From Bradyrhizobium sp. CCBAU 53338 (lineage in GTDB: Bacteria; Pseudomonadota; Alphaproteobacteria; Rhizobiales; Xanthobacteraceae): a stretch of DNA of 64,000 bases. Shown piece after piece: positions 43,300-52,331 of the stretch. The translations under genes were made by a program, and so were the position numbers. The notes under the pieces are model-generated. The model made no database searches. It saw only the letters and a program-made list of their open reading frames with translations, and had not been told where the DNA came from. Location: contig NZ_CP030048.1 of the NCBI RefSeq assembly GCF_015291665.1, positions 1,364,001 to 1,428,000 on the forward strand, read 5' to 3'. The first letter of the stretch is position 1. Each line of letters starts with the position of its first letter.

Positions 43300-44466
43300 A
43301 TGGATTTCGCGCTTACCGATCAGCAGGAAGCCATTCGCGACGCCATCGCCAAGATCTGCGAAGGCTTTCCCGACGCCTATTGGCTGAAGAAGGATCACGA
43401 CGGCGGCTTCCCGCACGATTTCCACAAGGCGCTCGCCGACGCCGGCTGGCTCGGCATCTGCGTGCCGGAGGAATATGGCGGCTCCGGCCTCGGCATCACC
43501 GAGGCTGCGATCATGATGCGCACCATCGCGGAATCCGGCGCCGGGATGTCCGGCGCCTCCGCGGTGCATATCAACGTGTTCGGTCTCAATCCCGTGGTCG
43601 TGTTCGGCACCGAGGAGCAGCGCAAGCGCATGCTGCCGCCGATGGTCGAGGGCCGCGAGAAGGCGTGCTTTGCCGTCACCGAGCCCAACACCGGCCTCAA
43701 CACCACCCAGCTCAAGACCCGCGCCGTCGCCAAGAACGACCGCTACATCGTCAACGGCCAGAAGGTGTGGATCTCGACCGCACAGGTCGCGCACAAGATC
43801 CTGCTCTTGGCGCGCACCACGCCGCTGGAAGACGTGCGCTCGCCGACCCACGGCCTCAGCCTGTTCTACACGGATTTCGACCGCAAGAAGATCAAGGTCC
43901 ACGAGATCGAGAAGATGGGCCGCAAGATCGTCGATTCCAACGAGCTGTTCTTCGAGGATTTCGAGATCCCGATGGAGGACCGCATCGGCGAAGAGGGCAA
44001 AGGTTTCCAGTACATTCTCGAAGGCATGAACCCCGAGCGTATCCTGATCGCGGCGGAGGCCGTCGGCCTCGGCAAGCTGGCGCTGTCGCGCGCGACCGAA
44101 TACGCCAAGACGCGCACCGTGTTCAACCGCCCGATCGGCAAGAATCAAGGCATCCAGCATCCGCTGGCAGTCAACTGGGTCGAGCTCGAGGCGGCCTGGC
44201 TGATGGTGATGCAGGCGGCATGGCAATACGACAAGGGCTTGCCTTGCGGTGCTGGCGCGAACGCCGCGAAATATTTTGCGGGCGAAGCCGGATACCATGC
44301 CTGCGAGCAGGCGGTGATGACCCATGGTGGCTTCGGCTACGCCAAGGAATTTCATGTCGAGCGTTATTTGCGCGAGGTGCTGATCCCGCGCATCGCACCG
44401 GTCAGCCCGCAGCTTGCGCTGAGCTTCATCGCGGAAAAGGTGCTGGGCCTCGCCAAGTCGTACTAG
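43300..44466 (+). CDS. Acyl-CoA dehydrogenase
   Basis: A 388-residue FAD enzyme of the ACAD family. The FAD/substrate region CFAVTEPNTGLNTTQLKTRA, the VWISTAQVAHKILLLARTT strand, and the C-terminal HGGFGYAKEFHVERYLREVLIPRIAPVSPQ are present. It introduces a trans-2 double bond into an acyl-CoA. It follows the TRAP genes and precedes a CoA-transferase, so oxidation of an imported, CoA-activated acid is likely. Start: ATG at 43300 with AGAAGGAG upstream. Confidence 0.92.
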   Translation: MDFALTDQQEAIRDAIAKICEGFPDAYWLKKDHDGGFPHDFHKALADAGWLGICVPEEYGGSGLGITEAAIMMRTIAESGAGMSGASAVHINVFGLNPVVVFGTEEQRKRMLPPMVEGREKACFAVTEPNTGLNTTQLKTRAVAKNDRYIVNGQKVWISTAQVAHKILLLARTTPLEDVRSPTHGLSLFYTDFDRKKIKVHEIEKMGRKIVDSNELFFEDFEIPMEDRIGEEGKGFQYILEGMNPERILIAAEAVGLGKLALSRATEYAKTRTVFNRPIGKNQGIQHPLAVNWVELEAAWLMVMQAAWQYDKGLPCGAGANAAKYFAGEAGYHACEQAVMTHGGFGYAKEFHVERYLREVLIPRIAPVSPQLALSFIAEKVLGLAKSY

Positions 44467-44493
44467 AGGGACGGGCTTGCCGGCAGGATCCCC

Positions 44494-45729
44494 ATGAACC
44501 CGGACTTTCGCGGCTTGATTCGTGAGGGTGATCTTGTCGTCTGCGGCCAGGCCACGGCCGAGCCGCTTACGTTGACTGAAGCGCTGATGGCGCAGGCCGG
44601 AGAATTGCCGGCTTTCCGGATGATGGTCGGGCCGATCTTCTCCGACACGTTCTCCGCAACCCGCGCACCCAACGTCTCGTTCCAGAGCTATGGCGTGATC
44701 GGCAACGCGCGGCGGCTCGCCAGGGCCGGGCGGCTCGACGTGATCCCGAGCAACTACAGCGCCTTCTGTGCCGCCTTTGCCTCGCGCCGGCACAAGGCTG
44801 ATGTCGTCCTTGTGCAGCTTGCGGAGTCCGGTGACGGGCGACTGAGCGCCAGTCTCTCCAATGACTATGTCATCGATGCCGCGCGCGGTGCGCGCCTTGT
44901 CATTGCCGAGATCAATCCGGACGCGCCCTTCACGTTCGGAGCGGAATGGCCGGACGATGTTCCGATCCACATGCGCGTGGCGGCCCGCCGTGCACCGGCC
45001 GAATTGGCGTCACCGCCGCTCGACGACATTTCCCGGCGCATCGCTGCGCATGCGGCGAGTCTGATACCCGACGGCAGTACGCTTCAGTTCGGCGTCGGCC
45101 GAATTCCGGACGCGATCCTGTCCTTGCTCTCGCATGTACGCGATCTCGGCATTCATTCCGGCCTGATCAACGATGCCGTCGTCGATCTGATCGAGCGTGG
45201 TGCCGTGACCAATGCGAAGAAGGGGATCGATGCAGGGATCACGGTCACCAATCAGGTGATCGGCACAGGACGGCTGTACGGCTTCGTGCACGAGAACAAG
45301 GCTGTTTCGGTGCGGCCGACGTCCTACACGCACGGTCAGGGCGTGCTGGCGCGGATCAACCGGCTGGTCGCGATCAATTCGGCGCTTCAGGTCGGACTGG
45401 ACGGGAGCGTGAATTCCGAGACGCTCAATGGCATTGCGATCGGGGCGATCGGCGGGCAGCTCGACTTCGTGCGGGGGGCCAACGCGTCTGCCGGCGGGCG
45501 TGCCGTCATCGCGCTGCCGGCGACAGCATCGGACGGCACGAGCCGGATCGTCGCCCGTGTCGAGACGGTGACGACGCCTCGCGCCGATGTCGATGCCATC
45601 GTCACCGAATGGGGTATCGCGGAGCTGCGCGGCTGTGGTCTTGCCGCGCGCGCACGTCGCATGATCGCGATCGCGGCGCCAGAGCACCGAGACGCGCTAT
45701 CGGCGCAGCTCCGCGACGCCGCCAGCTAA
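44494..45729 (+). CDS. Acetyl-CoA hydrolase/4-hydroxybutyrate CoA-transferase family protein
   Basis: A 411-residue class I CoA-transferase: N-terminal Rossmann-like domain with SYGVIGNARRLARAGRLDVIPSNYS, C-terminal domain with LQFGVGRIPDAILSLL and GRLYGFVHENKAVSVRP (probable catalytic Glu) and AIGAIGGQLDFVRGAN. It activates a carboxylate at the expense of acetyl- or succinyl-CoA. It ends the TRAP operon, one base from the convergent gene. The related Yersinia RipA acts on itaconate; here the acid is not known. Confidence 0.88.
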   Translation: MNPDFRGLIREGDLVVCGQATAEPLTLTEALMAQAGELPAFRMMVGPIFSDTFSATRAPNVSFQSYGVIGNARRLARAGRLDVIPSNYSAFCAAFASRRHKADVVLVQLAESGDGRLSASLSNDYVIDAARGARLVIAEINPDAPFTFGAEWPDDVPIHMRVAARRAPAELASPPLDDISRRIAAHAASLIPDGSTLQFGVGRIPDAILSLLSHVRDLGIHSGLINDAVVDLIERGAVTNAKKGIDAGITVTNQVIGTGRLYGFVHENKAVSVRPTSYTHGQGVLARINRLVAINSALQVGLDGSVNSETLNGIAIGAIGGQLDFVRGANASAGGRAVIALPATASDGTSRIVARVETVTTPRADVDAIVTEWGIAELRGCGLAARARRMIAIAAPEHRDALSAQLRDAAS

Positions 45730-45730
45730 C

Positions 45731-46267
45731 TCAGTTCATCATCGCCAGCGTCGGCCGCTGGCTCTCGGGAGATCCGATGACTCCCGGGAGATCCGTGACC
45801 TCGCCGGCGATCATGATCGACATCCGCCAGAACAAATGGGCAAGACGGGTGAACACCAGCCGCTCGCGCTCAGTGGCCGCGGTGCCGTCCGGGATCGTCA
45901 CGGTTTCCAGGCCGACCACTTTCTTGAAGTCTGGCCAGATCATCATCGATTGCGCGATCACGGAATAGCAGTTCGGAGCCTCGTCGCTCTCGTCGGGCGC
46001 CTGGGGCAGACCCGGATATTGCGTGGCCGCGGCGTAGAACTTGTAGGCGCCGTAGCCGAGCTGGAGCAGGAACTTTTCGGGCACTGCGACGTCGGCGGCA
46101 AAGGACACCAGCCGCGCGTCGCTCAGGATATCCGGGTCGATGGCGCGAAGGTCCTGGGCGCGAAGCGCGGAGCAGAAGGCGAGGTCGCGATTGTGCTCGC
46201 GGAGCAGATTGGCCAGCGGCTGCTGCTGTTGCACGGTGTCGGTGAGCAGGATGATGGTCTTGAGCAT
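45731..46267 (-). CDS. Formyltransferase-like protein without the catalytic Asn/His motif
   Basis: A 178-residue protein with the outline of the N-terminal half of a 10-formyl-THF-dependent formyltransferase: ILSDARLVSFAADVAVPEKFLLQLGYGAYKFYAAATQYPGLPQAP corresponds to the segment that normally reads LVSF..D..VP...L..L..GAYNFHPGPP.YPG. The catalytic Asn and His of the NFHP motif are replaced (KFYA). It may be a pseudoenzyme or bind a sugar without transferring formyl. It is last in a minus-strand run with a glycosyltransferase-like and a HAD-type gene. The family match is moderate. Confidence 0.5.
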   Translation of the reverse strand: MLKTIILLTDTVQQQQPLANLLREHNRDLAFCSALRAQDLRAIDPDILSDARLVSFAADVAVPEKFLLQLGYGAYKFYAAATQYPGLPQAPDESDEAPNCYSVIAQSMMIWPDFKKVVGLETVTIPDGTAATERERLVFTRLAHLFWRMSIMIAGEVTDLPGVIGSPESQRPTLAMMN

Positions 46268-46280
46268 CGCGTGAGGTCCC

Positions 46281-47588
46281 TCAGGGGAAGAGATGGCGGG
46301 CGGTCGTGACGGCGTCGTCGGCAGCGCAATGTGCGAAGAAGTCGTTGGCGATGCGCCGTCCCGGCTCTATCTCCAGGATGCGGTAGCGGGCCTGCGCTGC
46401 TGCCTCGCGTGCGGCGCCGACGTCCTCCTGCCAGGCGCAGAGCGACAGCTCGAGGCGGCCATAGCCGCCGCAATCGGCGGCGTAGGCGCCGGTCACGGCC
46501 TCTACGGTCGCGGCCACCGCACCGGGCTCGTTGGCCGAGATGTCACGCAGGATCACGGCGATGCCCTTGCCGGCCTCGGCCTTCGACGTCATGATCATGA
46601 AGGCGTCGCGCGCGCCGGTGCGGCCGGCTCGGCGCGCGGAACGCACCAGGCCCGCAAAGGCAGGATCTGGCCCGAGCTCCATCGTCGTCGTCTGCTGCTT
46701 GTGCAGAACCGTTGCGCGCATCGCGCCGAGATCGCCCGCAAGTGCGTGATAGGACCGCGGCAGCCACACCGTGTCGAGCGGGACTTGCGACGATGTCAGG
46801 CTCCAGGCCTGGTCGAGCAGATAACCTTCCCATATCGCAGGGTACGACGCAGCGAGATGCTGCCAGGTGCGCAGCAGCATCTCTGCAGCTCTCGTGCGGC
46901 CGAGATAGAGCGTACGCGCCGACATCTCCCAGCGATTCCATTTGTGGAGGGCGACGTCGCAGCCGAGGAAAGACGGCAGCAGCGGCGCTTCCCGCAGCAC
47001 GGCACCGGCTTCGACGAACAGCAGCGGCTCGCGATATTTGTTCCACATCCGTAGCAGGAACTCCGCTTTCTCGAAGCAGAGCAGGCGGTCGCCGAGCTGG
47101 GTATCGATCGGTTCGATATGACAGGCGAGATCAAAGCGCTCGAGCGAATGGCGCAGCGCGAAGGCGGCCGTCGCGTCGCCGCCGCGCGGGTAGCATGAAA
47201 CGATCCGCGGACGGACGGTGGTGGTATCGGCGGCGGTGAGGAATTTCGACCAGCCGATGCCACCCCACCACATCTCGTGCGGGCCGTCGGCGCCGCAGGG
47301 GCCGACGGTGCCGAATTCGGTCAGCTTGGACTTGAGGAAGTCGAAGCCGGGATTTTCGCCTCCGGGAATGACGACGGCACAGCCGGGATTGAGCGAGCGG
47401 TAGAACAGTTCGGCCGCAGCGCCGCTGAGCGGCTCCTTCAGAATGATGACGCCGCTGCGCCGGTCACCGGCGCTTTCGTCCAGCGTCGACGCGCCGTACT
47501 GGCCGGTCAGCCAGTCGAGGCGTTTGCGCTGGGCGCGGCCGAACCTGATACGGCCGGATTGCAGGACGTCATCAAGGTTTGCGTGCAT
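46281..47588 (-). CDS. Glycosyltransferase-like protein (GT-A-type, putative)
   Basis: A 435-residue protein without a family name I can give with certainty. The central part (about 120-330) has the order of a nucleotide-diphospho-sugar transferase: PRIVSCYPRGGDA, LEPIDTQ-like helices, CFEKAEFLLRMWNKYREPLLFVEAGAVLREAPLLPSFLGCDVALHK (position of a sugar-nucleotide 'DxD' strand, here with Glu), then WEGYLLDQAW and LPRSYH. Start taken at ATG 47588; a GTG at 47669, overlapping the upstream stop by one base, would add 27 residues. It is 13 bases before the formyltransferase-like gene and may glycosylate flagellar or surface material. Confidence 0.5.
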   Translation of the reverse strand: MHANLDDVLQSGRIRFGRAQRKRLDWLTGQYGASTLDESAGDRRSGVIILKEPLSGAAAELFYRSLNPGCAVVIPGGENPGFDFLKSKLTEFGTVGPCGADGPHEMWWGGIGWSKFLTAADTTTVRPRIVSCYPRGGDATAAFALRHSLERFDLACHIEPIDTQLGDRLLCFEKAEFLLRMWNKYREPLLFVEAGAVLREAPLLPSFLGCDVALHKWNRWEMSARTLYLGRTRAAEMLLRTWQHLAASYPAIWEGYLLDQAWSLTSSQVPLDTVWLPRSYHALAGDLGAMRATVLHKQQTTTMELGPDPAFAGLVRSARRAGRTGARDAFMIMTSKAEAGKGIAVILRDISANEPGAVAATVEAVTGAYAADCGGYGRLELSLCAWQEDVGAAREAAAQARYRILEIEPGRRIANDFFAHCAADDAVTTARHLFP

Positions 47589-47668
47589 CCCGTCAGTCAA
47601 TTCCGTGCCCCTCGCGTCACCAGCCAAGCCCTTGGACTTGAACGGCCGGGGCGGCGCGATCAGGCGCA

Positions 47669-50083
47669 CTATTTCGCCGTGGTCCCGAGCGGAGTGATCG
47701 CGACGGAGTAGATGGCGATGTCCTGGGTCATCGGGGCGACTGATATCAGCAGGCACGCGTCGTCGCTCTCGGTGCGATAATGAGTGCCGTTGCGCTGGAT
47801 CCCGGCATAGACCAGGCTGTCGGCCGCGATGCTGATCACATCCTGGCTCTCGGCGGCCTCGCTGACGTCGTCGGCAAGCTGGATGGTCACGCCATGAAGG
47901 AGGCCTTCCCCGGCGAATTTCGGCAGCGGCAGCGCGATCATGGCGATGCCCATCGCGCGCGAAACCGGAATGCGCAGGCGCAGCTCGCCGAGGCCGGTGC
48001 GATAAGACGTTGCAGTCTCCAGCGACGCTTCGCCATTGGCACGGAACAGCCCGATCTGGATCTGGCCACATGGGCTCTCTTCGAAGACGTCGGCGGGCAG
48101 GCGGTTGGCTCCGAACAGCGTGTAGAGATAGGCGTTCGACGGCGACAGGCGGGCAAAGCAGCCTGCGAGCCACATCGGCGGGGCGGCAGAGGCGCAGGCG
48201 GCGGAGAAGCCGCGGGCAGTGATTTGCCGACGAATGAAATCGCTGTCGATCATCGGCGCCAGCGCGTGCGTGCCGAGATTGACGTCGTGCTTCAATCCGC
48301 CGAGCAGCGCCAGCTCATCCTCGTCGGGCAGCAGCAGGAACCGCGCCAGTGTCGCCGTGCACCAGCGCGCAGCGATATCGGGGGCGTCATAAGGAGCGAG
48401 ACAGAAGTCGAGGGCGACCTCCTCGGCGCTCCCGGCAAAGGCGACGCAGCCAGCCTGAATCTCCGCTGCAAGCGCGATCTGGCTGGCTGGGCGCGGATTG
48501 ATCTCGCGCAACACCTTGTCGCCGTCATAATCACGGACCGAGCCGTCGGCGGAGCAGCAGATTTGCTCAAGCAATGCGATATTGCGGATCAGCATGCGCT
48601 TAATGTGCGGCGTCACCACCAGGTCCGTGATGAAGCCCGCTGCGCTGTCCCGGTCGGCGATATCGTCGAACGCGTCGTCGAGCGAGACCAGGTACGCGCC
48701 GTGGAGACGGATCTTGATGCCTGCGAGATCGAAGACGCGGCGCAGCGCCTTCTGCACGCTGCCGGAATAGCCGAGGTCGGCGAGGACGAGATCGGTGCAG
48801 TTGTCAAAGTCGGGGATCAAGTGGTGCAGGTAGGCCAGCAGTCGCGCGCGCAGCGCCGCGGCGAGTTCGACGATCTGGCTCGCGTCCATCAGGTCGGGAA
48901 GGGCCTCGGCGATGTCAGGTCCGCTTGCGATTCCGTTGGGTGACGCGGCGAAGAAGGCGGCGACCTTGGGCGGCAGGATCTTGATCATGTCGCGGAAGGT
49001 CGGCGCATCGATCTTCAGAATTTTGGCTAGGAGCTCGATGAGCGGCTGCATGGTATCGGCCGACGCGATCAGGCTGACCCGCCGGTTGATCTCGAGATAG
49101 GCCGATGTGGGGCCGTGCGTTTCCTGCCAGATCCGGTGGGATAAGAAGCCGTCGCGGCCGAGGAAGGCGAGGGCGATCTTTCGGCCCGGGCCCGCAACCT
49201 CCTGGCAACGCCGGGCGATGAAGGCATCGAACGCCGTCATCACCGGGCCGAGCACGGTCATGCCGAGATGAAAGGCCGGAGATTTCTCGGCGCTGCGGGC
49301 GGCGACCATGCGCCGCAAGGTCCGAGCGCCGTGATCGAGCCGAGACGGCGCGCCGGTGCACAACAGCTCGAACAGCGCGGTCTCGCGTTGGAACTTCGAG
49401 GCGAGCTGCAGCGTCGCCTGCGGGTAATACCGCGGACGAATGCCGTGGCGCTTTGCGCCCTTGATGTCCGCCTTGTCGTTATCGCCGACGTGAAAGGAGG
49501 CGCCGGCGTCGATATCCTGCTCGGACAGGTATTTCGCGAAAAGCGACTCGCTCTTGCCGCTGCCGTGGTCGCAGGAGGCGTAGAGGAAGTCCCATGTCAG
49601 TCCGGGGCGGCACGCCCGCAGCAGCCGCGATAGCCGGTCCGAATCCCAATAGGTGTCGGAGATGAACCCGACGCGATGGCCGGCGCGCTTCGTGTCCAGA
49701 TATTGCCTGATCATGTCCGGATTGGCGCGGCAGAGCTCCAGCTCGGCCGCGAACTCTGATTCGACGAGATCGTTCAGGTGGCTGCGCGCTAGGCCGAACA
49801 GCCTGAATGGAAAGAAGGAATAGATTTCCTCGATGTGAACTTCGCTCGTGCCGCGCTTCTCCTTTGCGGTTCTCCGCGCGCGTGCTTCGGCCTGAATGCG
49901 ATGCTGAACGAAACTCGCAGAAACATCAGGACAAGTTCTTGAAATGTCGGAAAGCTCGTAAGTCCTTTCAAATACGCCATCCGGCGCCGTGCAGGCGCGC
50001 AACAGAAATGTATCGAAAACATCGAACGACCAAGCAGAAACAATTTGCGCGCGGCGCTGCGCGCCGGCCGTTGCGATCGTCAT
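47669..50083 (-). CDS. HAD-superfamily protein of the COG5610 type with large C-terminal region
   Basis: An 804-residue protein. The N terminus contains a HAD motif I variant, WSFDVFDTFLLR (Asp-x-Phe-Asp), HAD motif II-like GFISDTYWDSDRLS, and motif IV SFHVGDNDKADIKGAKRHG, within the first 230 residues. A second conserved block, LAFLGRDGFLSHRIW ... VLADLGYSGSVQKAL, follows, and the last 250 residues are beta-rich. Such proteins occur in polysaccharide and flagellin-modification loci of rhizobia. Start: ATG 50083 with GGGG upstream; the TTG at 50101 is unlikely. It begins the three-gene minus-strand unit. Enzymatic function is not established. Confidence 0.65.
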   Translation of the reverse strand: MTIATAGAQRRAQIVSAWSFDVFDTFLLRACTAPDGVFERTYELSDISRTCPDVSASFVQHRIQAEARARRTAKEKRGTSEVHIEEIYSFFPFRLFGLARSHLNDLVESEFAAELELCRANPDMIRQYLDTKRAGHRVGFISDTYWDSDRLSRLLRACRPGLTWDFLYASCDHGSGKSESLFAKYLSEQDIDAGASFHVGDNDKADIKGAKRHGIRPRYYPQATLQLASKFQRETALFELLCTGAPSRLDHGARTLRRMVAARSAEKSPAFHLGMTVLGPVMTAFDAFIARRCQEVAGPGRKIALAFLGRDGFLSHRIWQETHGPTSAYLEINRRVSLIASADTMQPLIELLAKILKIDAPTFRDMIKILPPKVAAFFAASPNGIASGPDIAEALPDLMDASQIVELAAALRARLLAYLHHLIPDFDNCTDLVLADLGYSGSVQKALRRVFDLAGIKIRLHGAYLVSLDDAFDDIADRDSAAGFITDLVVTPHIKRMLIRNIALLEQICCSADGSVRDYDGDKVLREINPRPASQIALAAEIQAGCVAFAGSAEEVALDFCLAPYDAPDIAARWCTATLARFLLLPDEDELALLGGLKHDVNLGTHALAPMIDSDFIRRQITARGFSAACASAAPPMWLAGCFARLSPSNAYLYTLFGANRLPADVFEESPCGQIQIGLFRANGEASLETATSYRTGLGELRLRIPVSRAMGIAMIALPLPKFAGEGLLHGVTIQLADDVSEAAESQDVISIAADSLVYAGIQRNGTHYRTESDDACLLISVAPMTQDIAIYSVAITPLGTTAK

Positions 50084-50595
50084 GTGCAGAATCCCCGCCA
50101 ATCAGATCAATTAACGCGCACGTTCACCATGTCAGGCGCCACACGCGCGAAAAAATTCTCGCGCGATTCAAAAACGCATTCGTCACGACTGACAGATTCA
50201 AAAAAATCGTTAGGTTCGAAAAAGGTGATTCGGAAAAAATTGCCGAGTGCAGAAGTCGTCTCGCGTTCATTTACACTCGGAAACATTAGCTTCTTGATGC
50301 GCATCGCGCGCGTCGCGTTTGATCACCTAGTGCCGCGTAATGTCAGCGTTTTCTTCCAACGACATCTGTCCAGGATGATTGATCCGCCATGGCGCGAGAC
50401 GATGTGATGATTACCGATGGGCTGCGCGAGAATATCGCGCCCTCGGCAATTATTGCCCGACACTCGGCAAAAGATACCGGCTAACATCTTGAAAAATAAC
50501 AAAAATTATCCGCCTGGATCGTTCTGGTGCCGCGTTCAACGCCTGGAAGCCATGTGGCATGTGCGCCGCCGGCATTGCGGGTTGGAGATTGCGGG
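50084..50595. other. AT-rich intergenic region with spaced A-tracts
   Basis: No gene is supported in these 512 bases. Five A-tracts start at 50150, 50170, 50200, 50219 and 50234, the first four at spacings close to whole helical turns, which suggests intrinsic curvature. GATTCAAAAA is repeated at 50165 and 50195. GCGCGA and TCGCGC (50145-50150, 50159-50164) form a small hairpin around the first tract. The region separates the modification genes from the flagellar unit and must hold both divergent promoters, none of which is clear. Confidence 0.5.
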
Positions 50596-51294
50596 ATGAG
50601 TTACGCTGCTGATGTCTGGGCTCCCGCCGAGGCCGAGATCGCGACGACGCTTCCGGCTGACGAGATCACGCCCATGATGCCGTCGGTGCCGCTGGCGCCG
50701 GATTCTACGCCTGTTGCCGCCGAAATCGTCTTCGACGAGGACAGCGAACTCCTGGACAAGCTTGCGACGGGCGACGAGGTCGCTTTTCGCATGCTGGTCG
50801 AGCGCCACATCGACCGCGCTTACGCGATCGCGCTGCGCATCGTCGGCAATGCCGCGGACGCCGAAGACGTGGTGCAGGACACCATGCTCAAGATCTGGAG
50901 CCATCGCGGGCGCTGGCAGCGCGGCCGCGCAAAGTTCTCGACCTGGCTCTACCGCGTCATCTCCAACCGCTGCATCGATCTGCGCCGCAAGCCGCGCAAC
51001 GAAAATGTCGAGACAGTGCCGGAGGTCGCCGACGGCCAGCCGGGCGCCGTCGAGATCATCGAACGCAACGAATTGAACTGCATGCTCGAACTCGCCATGC
51101 AGCGCCTGCCCGAGCAGCAGCGCATCGCGGTAATCTTCTCGTACCACGAGAACATGAGCAACGGCGAGATCGCCCAGGTGATGGACACCACGGTGGCGGC
51201 GGTGGAGTCCCTGCTCAAGCGCGGGCGTCAGCAGCTTCGCCAATTGCTGCGCAAGCACGAACGCGACATCCGCACGGCGTTTACCGATCGCTAA
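50596..51294 (+). CDS. RNA polymerase ECF-type sigma factor
   Basis: A 232-residue group IV sigma factor. After a roughly 50-residue acidic lead come region 2 (ELLDKLATGDEVAFRMLVERHIDRAYAIALRIVGNAADAEDVVQDTMLKIWSHRGRWQ ... FSTWLYRVISNRCIDLRRK) and region 4 (ELAMQRLPEQQRIAVIFSYHENMSNGEIAQVMDTTVAAVESLLKRGRQQLRQLL). ATG at 50596 with GCGGG upstream. It lies 141 bases ahead of flagellin on the same strand. No classical anti-sigma gene is adjacent, but an LSRWP-motif small protein of the kind often paired with such factors is encoded at 54635. Confidence 0.9.
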   Translation: MSYAADVWAPAEAEIATTLPADEITPMMPSVPLAPDSTPVAAEIVFDEDSELLDKLATGDEVAFRMLVERHIDRAYAIALRIVGNAADAEDVVQDTMLKIWSHRGRWQRGRAKFSTWLYRVISNRCIDLRRKPRNENVETVPEVADGQPGAVEIIERNELNCMLELAMQRLPEQQRIAVIFSYHENMSNGEIAQVMDTTVAAVESLLKRGRQQLRQLLRKHERDIRTAFTDR

Positions 51295-51435
51295 CCATAA
51301 AAGTCGGCATCCGAAAAGTTTCGCGCCTGATCTCCTTGCGCTCCACCGTTTGAGCGAACGGACGGGGCTGCGGTCCGCGTCGTCAGTCGTCTTCAAAGAT
51401 GCGGCACGCCATGCCCATCAGCACAGGAGTTTCCA

Positions 51436-52260
51436 ATGCCTGCAATCTCCACCAACACCGCGGCGAACTCCGCGGTCCGTTACCTCAACATCAATTCGGC
51501 GCAGGAGAGCAGTGCGCTCGCCAAGCTGTCGAGCGGCTCGCGCATCACCTCGGCATCGGACGACGCCGCCGGTCTTGCGATCTCGACCCGCATCTCGTCG
51601 GACGTCACCACGCTGCAGCAGGCCGCGACCAACGCCTCGCAGGCCACCGCGATCCTCCAGACCGCCGACGGCGGTGCTTCCAACATCTCGGACATCCTGG
51701 CGCGCATGAAATCGCTGGCTTCCGAGTCCGCCTCGGGTACCACGACCGATTCCAGCCGTGCCTATATCAACTCGGAATTCTCGCAGCTCACGAGCGAAAT
51801 CGATTCGATCGCGACCGGCACGCGGTACTCCAGCCAGAGCCTGCTCGATGGATCGAGCGTGTTCTCCTCGGGCGTCTCCGTGCTGGTCGGCTCGTCCGGC
51901 TCCGACACCATCACCATCACGCTGACGAGCCTGACGTCGTCCTCGCTCGGCGTGACCTCGCTCGATGTCAGCACTCTGTCGGATGCGGCCTCGGCGCTCG
52001 ACGTGCTCGATACCGCGATCGACACGGTCTCCGCCGCCCGCGCCAGCATCGGCGCGCAGGAATCGCGCTTCAACTTCTCGTCCGACTCGATCTCGACCCA
52101 GACCCAGAACCTGCAATCGGCCAACTCGGCGATCAAGGACGTCGATATCGCGGCCGAGCAGGCCACGCTGTCCTCGGCCGAGGTGAAGACCCAGGCCGCA
52201 GTGTCGGCGGAATCCGCGGCGAACCAGATGCCGCAGTACCTGCTCAAGCTGCTCGGCTAA
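51436..52260 (+). CDS. fliC: Flagellin, short type
   Basis: A 274-residue flagellin. The N-terminal D0/D1 helices (NSAVRYLNINSAQESSALAKLSSGSRITSASDDAAGLAISTRISSDVTTLQQAATNASQATAILQTADGG) and C-terminal D1/D0 (AARASIGAQESRFNFSSDSISTQTQNLQSANSAIKDVDIAAEQATLSSAEVKTQAAVSAESAANQMPQYLLKLL) are complete, with only a short Ser/Thr-rich middle, so no large outer D2/D3 domains. Expected size is about 27 kDa. Many Ser/Thr could be glycosylation sites. Start with AGGAG upstream. FliD follows after 71 bases. Confidence 0.95.
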   Translation: MPAISTNTAANSAVRYLNINSAQESSALAKLSSGSRITSASDDAAGLAISTRISSDVTTLQQAATNASQATAILQTADGGASNISDILARMKSLASESASGTTTDSSRAYINSEFSQLTSEIDSIATGTRYSSQSLLDGSSVFSSGVSVLVGSSGSDTITITLTSLTSSSLGVTSLDVSTLSDAASALDVLDTAIDTVSAARASIGAQESRFNFSSDSISTQTQNLQSANSAIKDVDIAAEQATLSSAEVKTQAAVSAESAANQMPQYLLKLLG

Positions 52261-52331
52261 GCGCTCAAGCCGAGATTTCCGGGCCGGCTTGACGCCGGCC
52301 CGGTTCACCCGGGGAAGGATCGGGCAGCACA

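Noticed and set aside
47589..47669. GTG at 47669 as start of the glycosyltransferase-like gene
   Set aside because: It overlaps the upstream stop neatly, but the ribosome site is poor; ATG 47588 was kept as the reported start and the GTG is noted as an alternative.
50107..50304. 65-codon minus-strand frame upstream of the HAD-type gene
   Set aside because: No ribosome site; low-complexity Phe/Glu/Arg product that follows the A-tract region, so it is more likely non-coding.
50555..50571. Sigma-54-like TGGCATG-N4-CCGCC before the ECF gene
   Set aside because: GG and GC spacing fits, but the -12 element lacks the TT and no enhancer site was seen; chance is likely in this GC-rich stretch.
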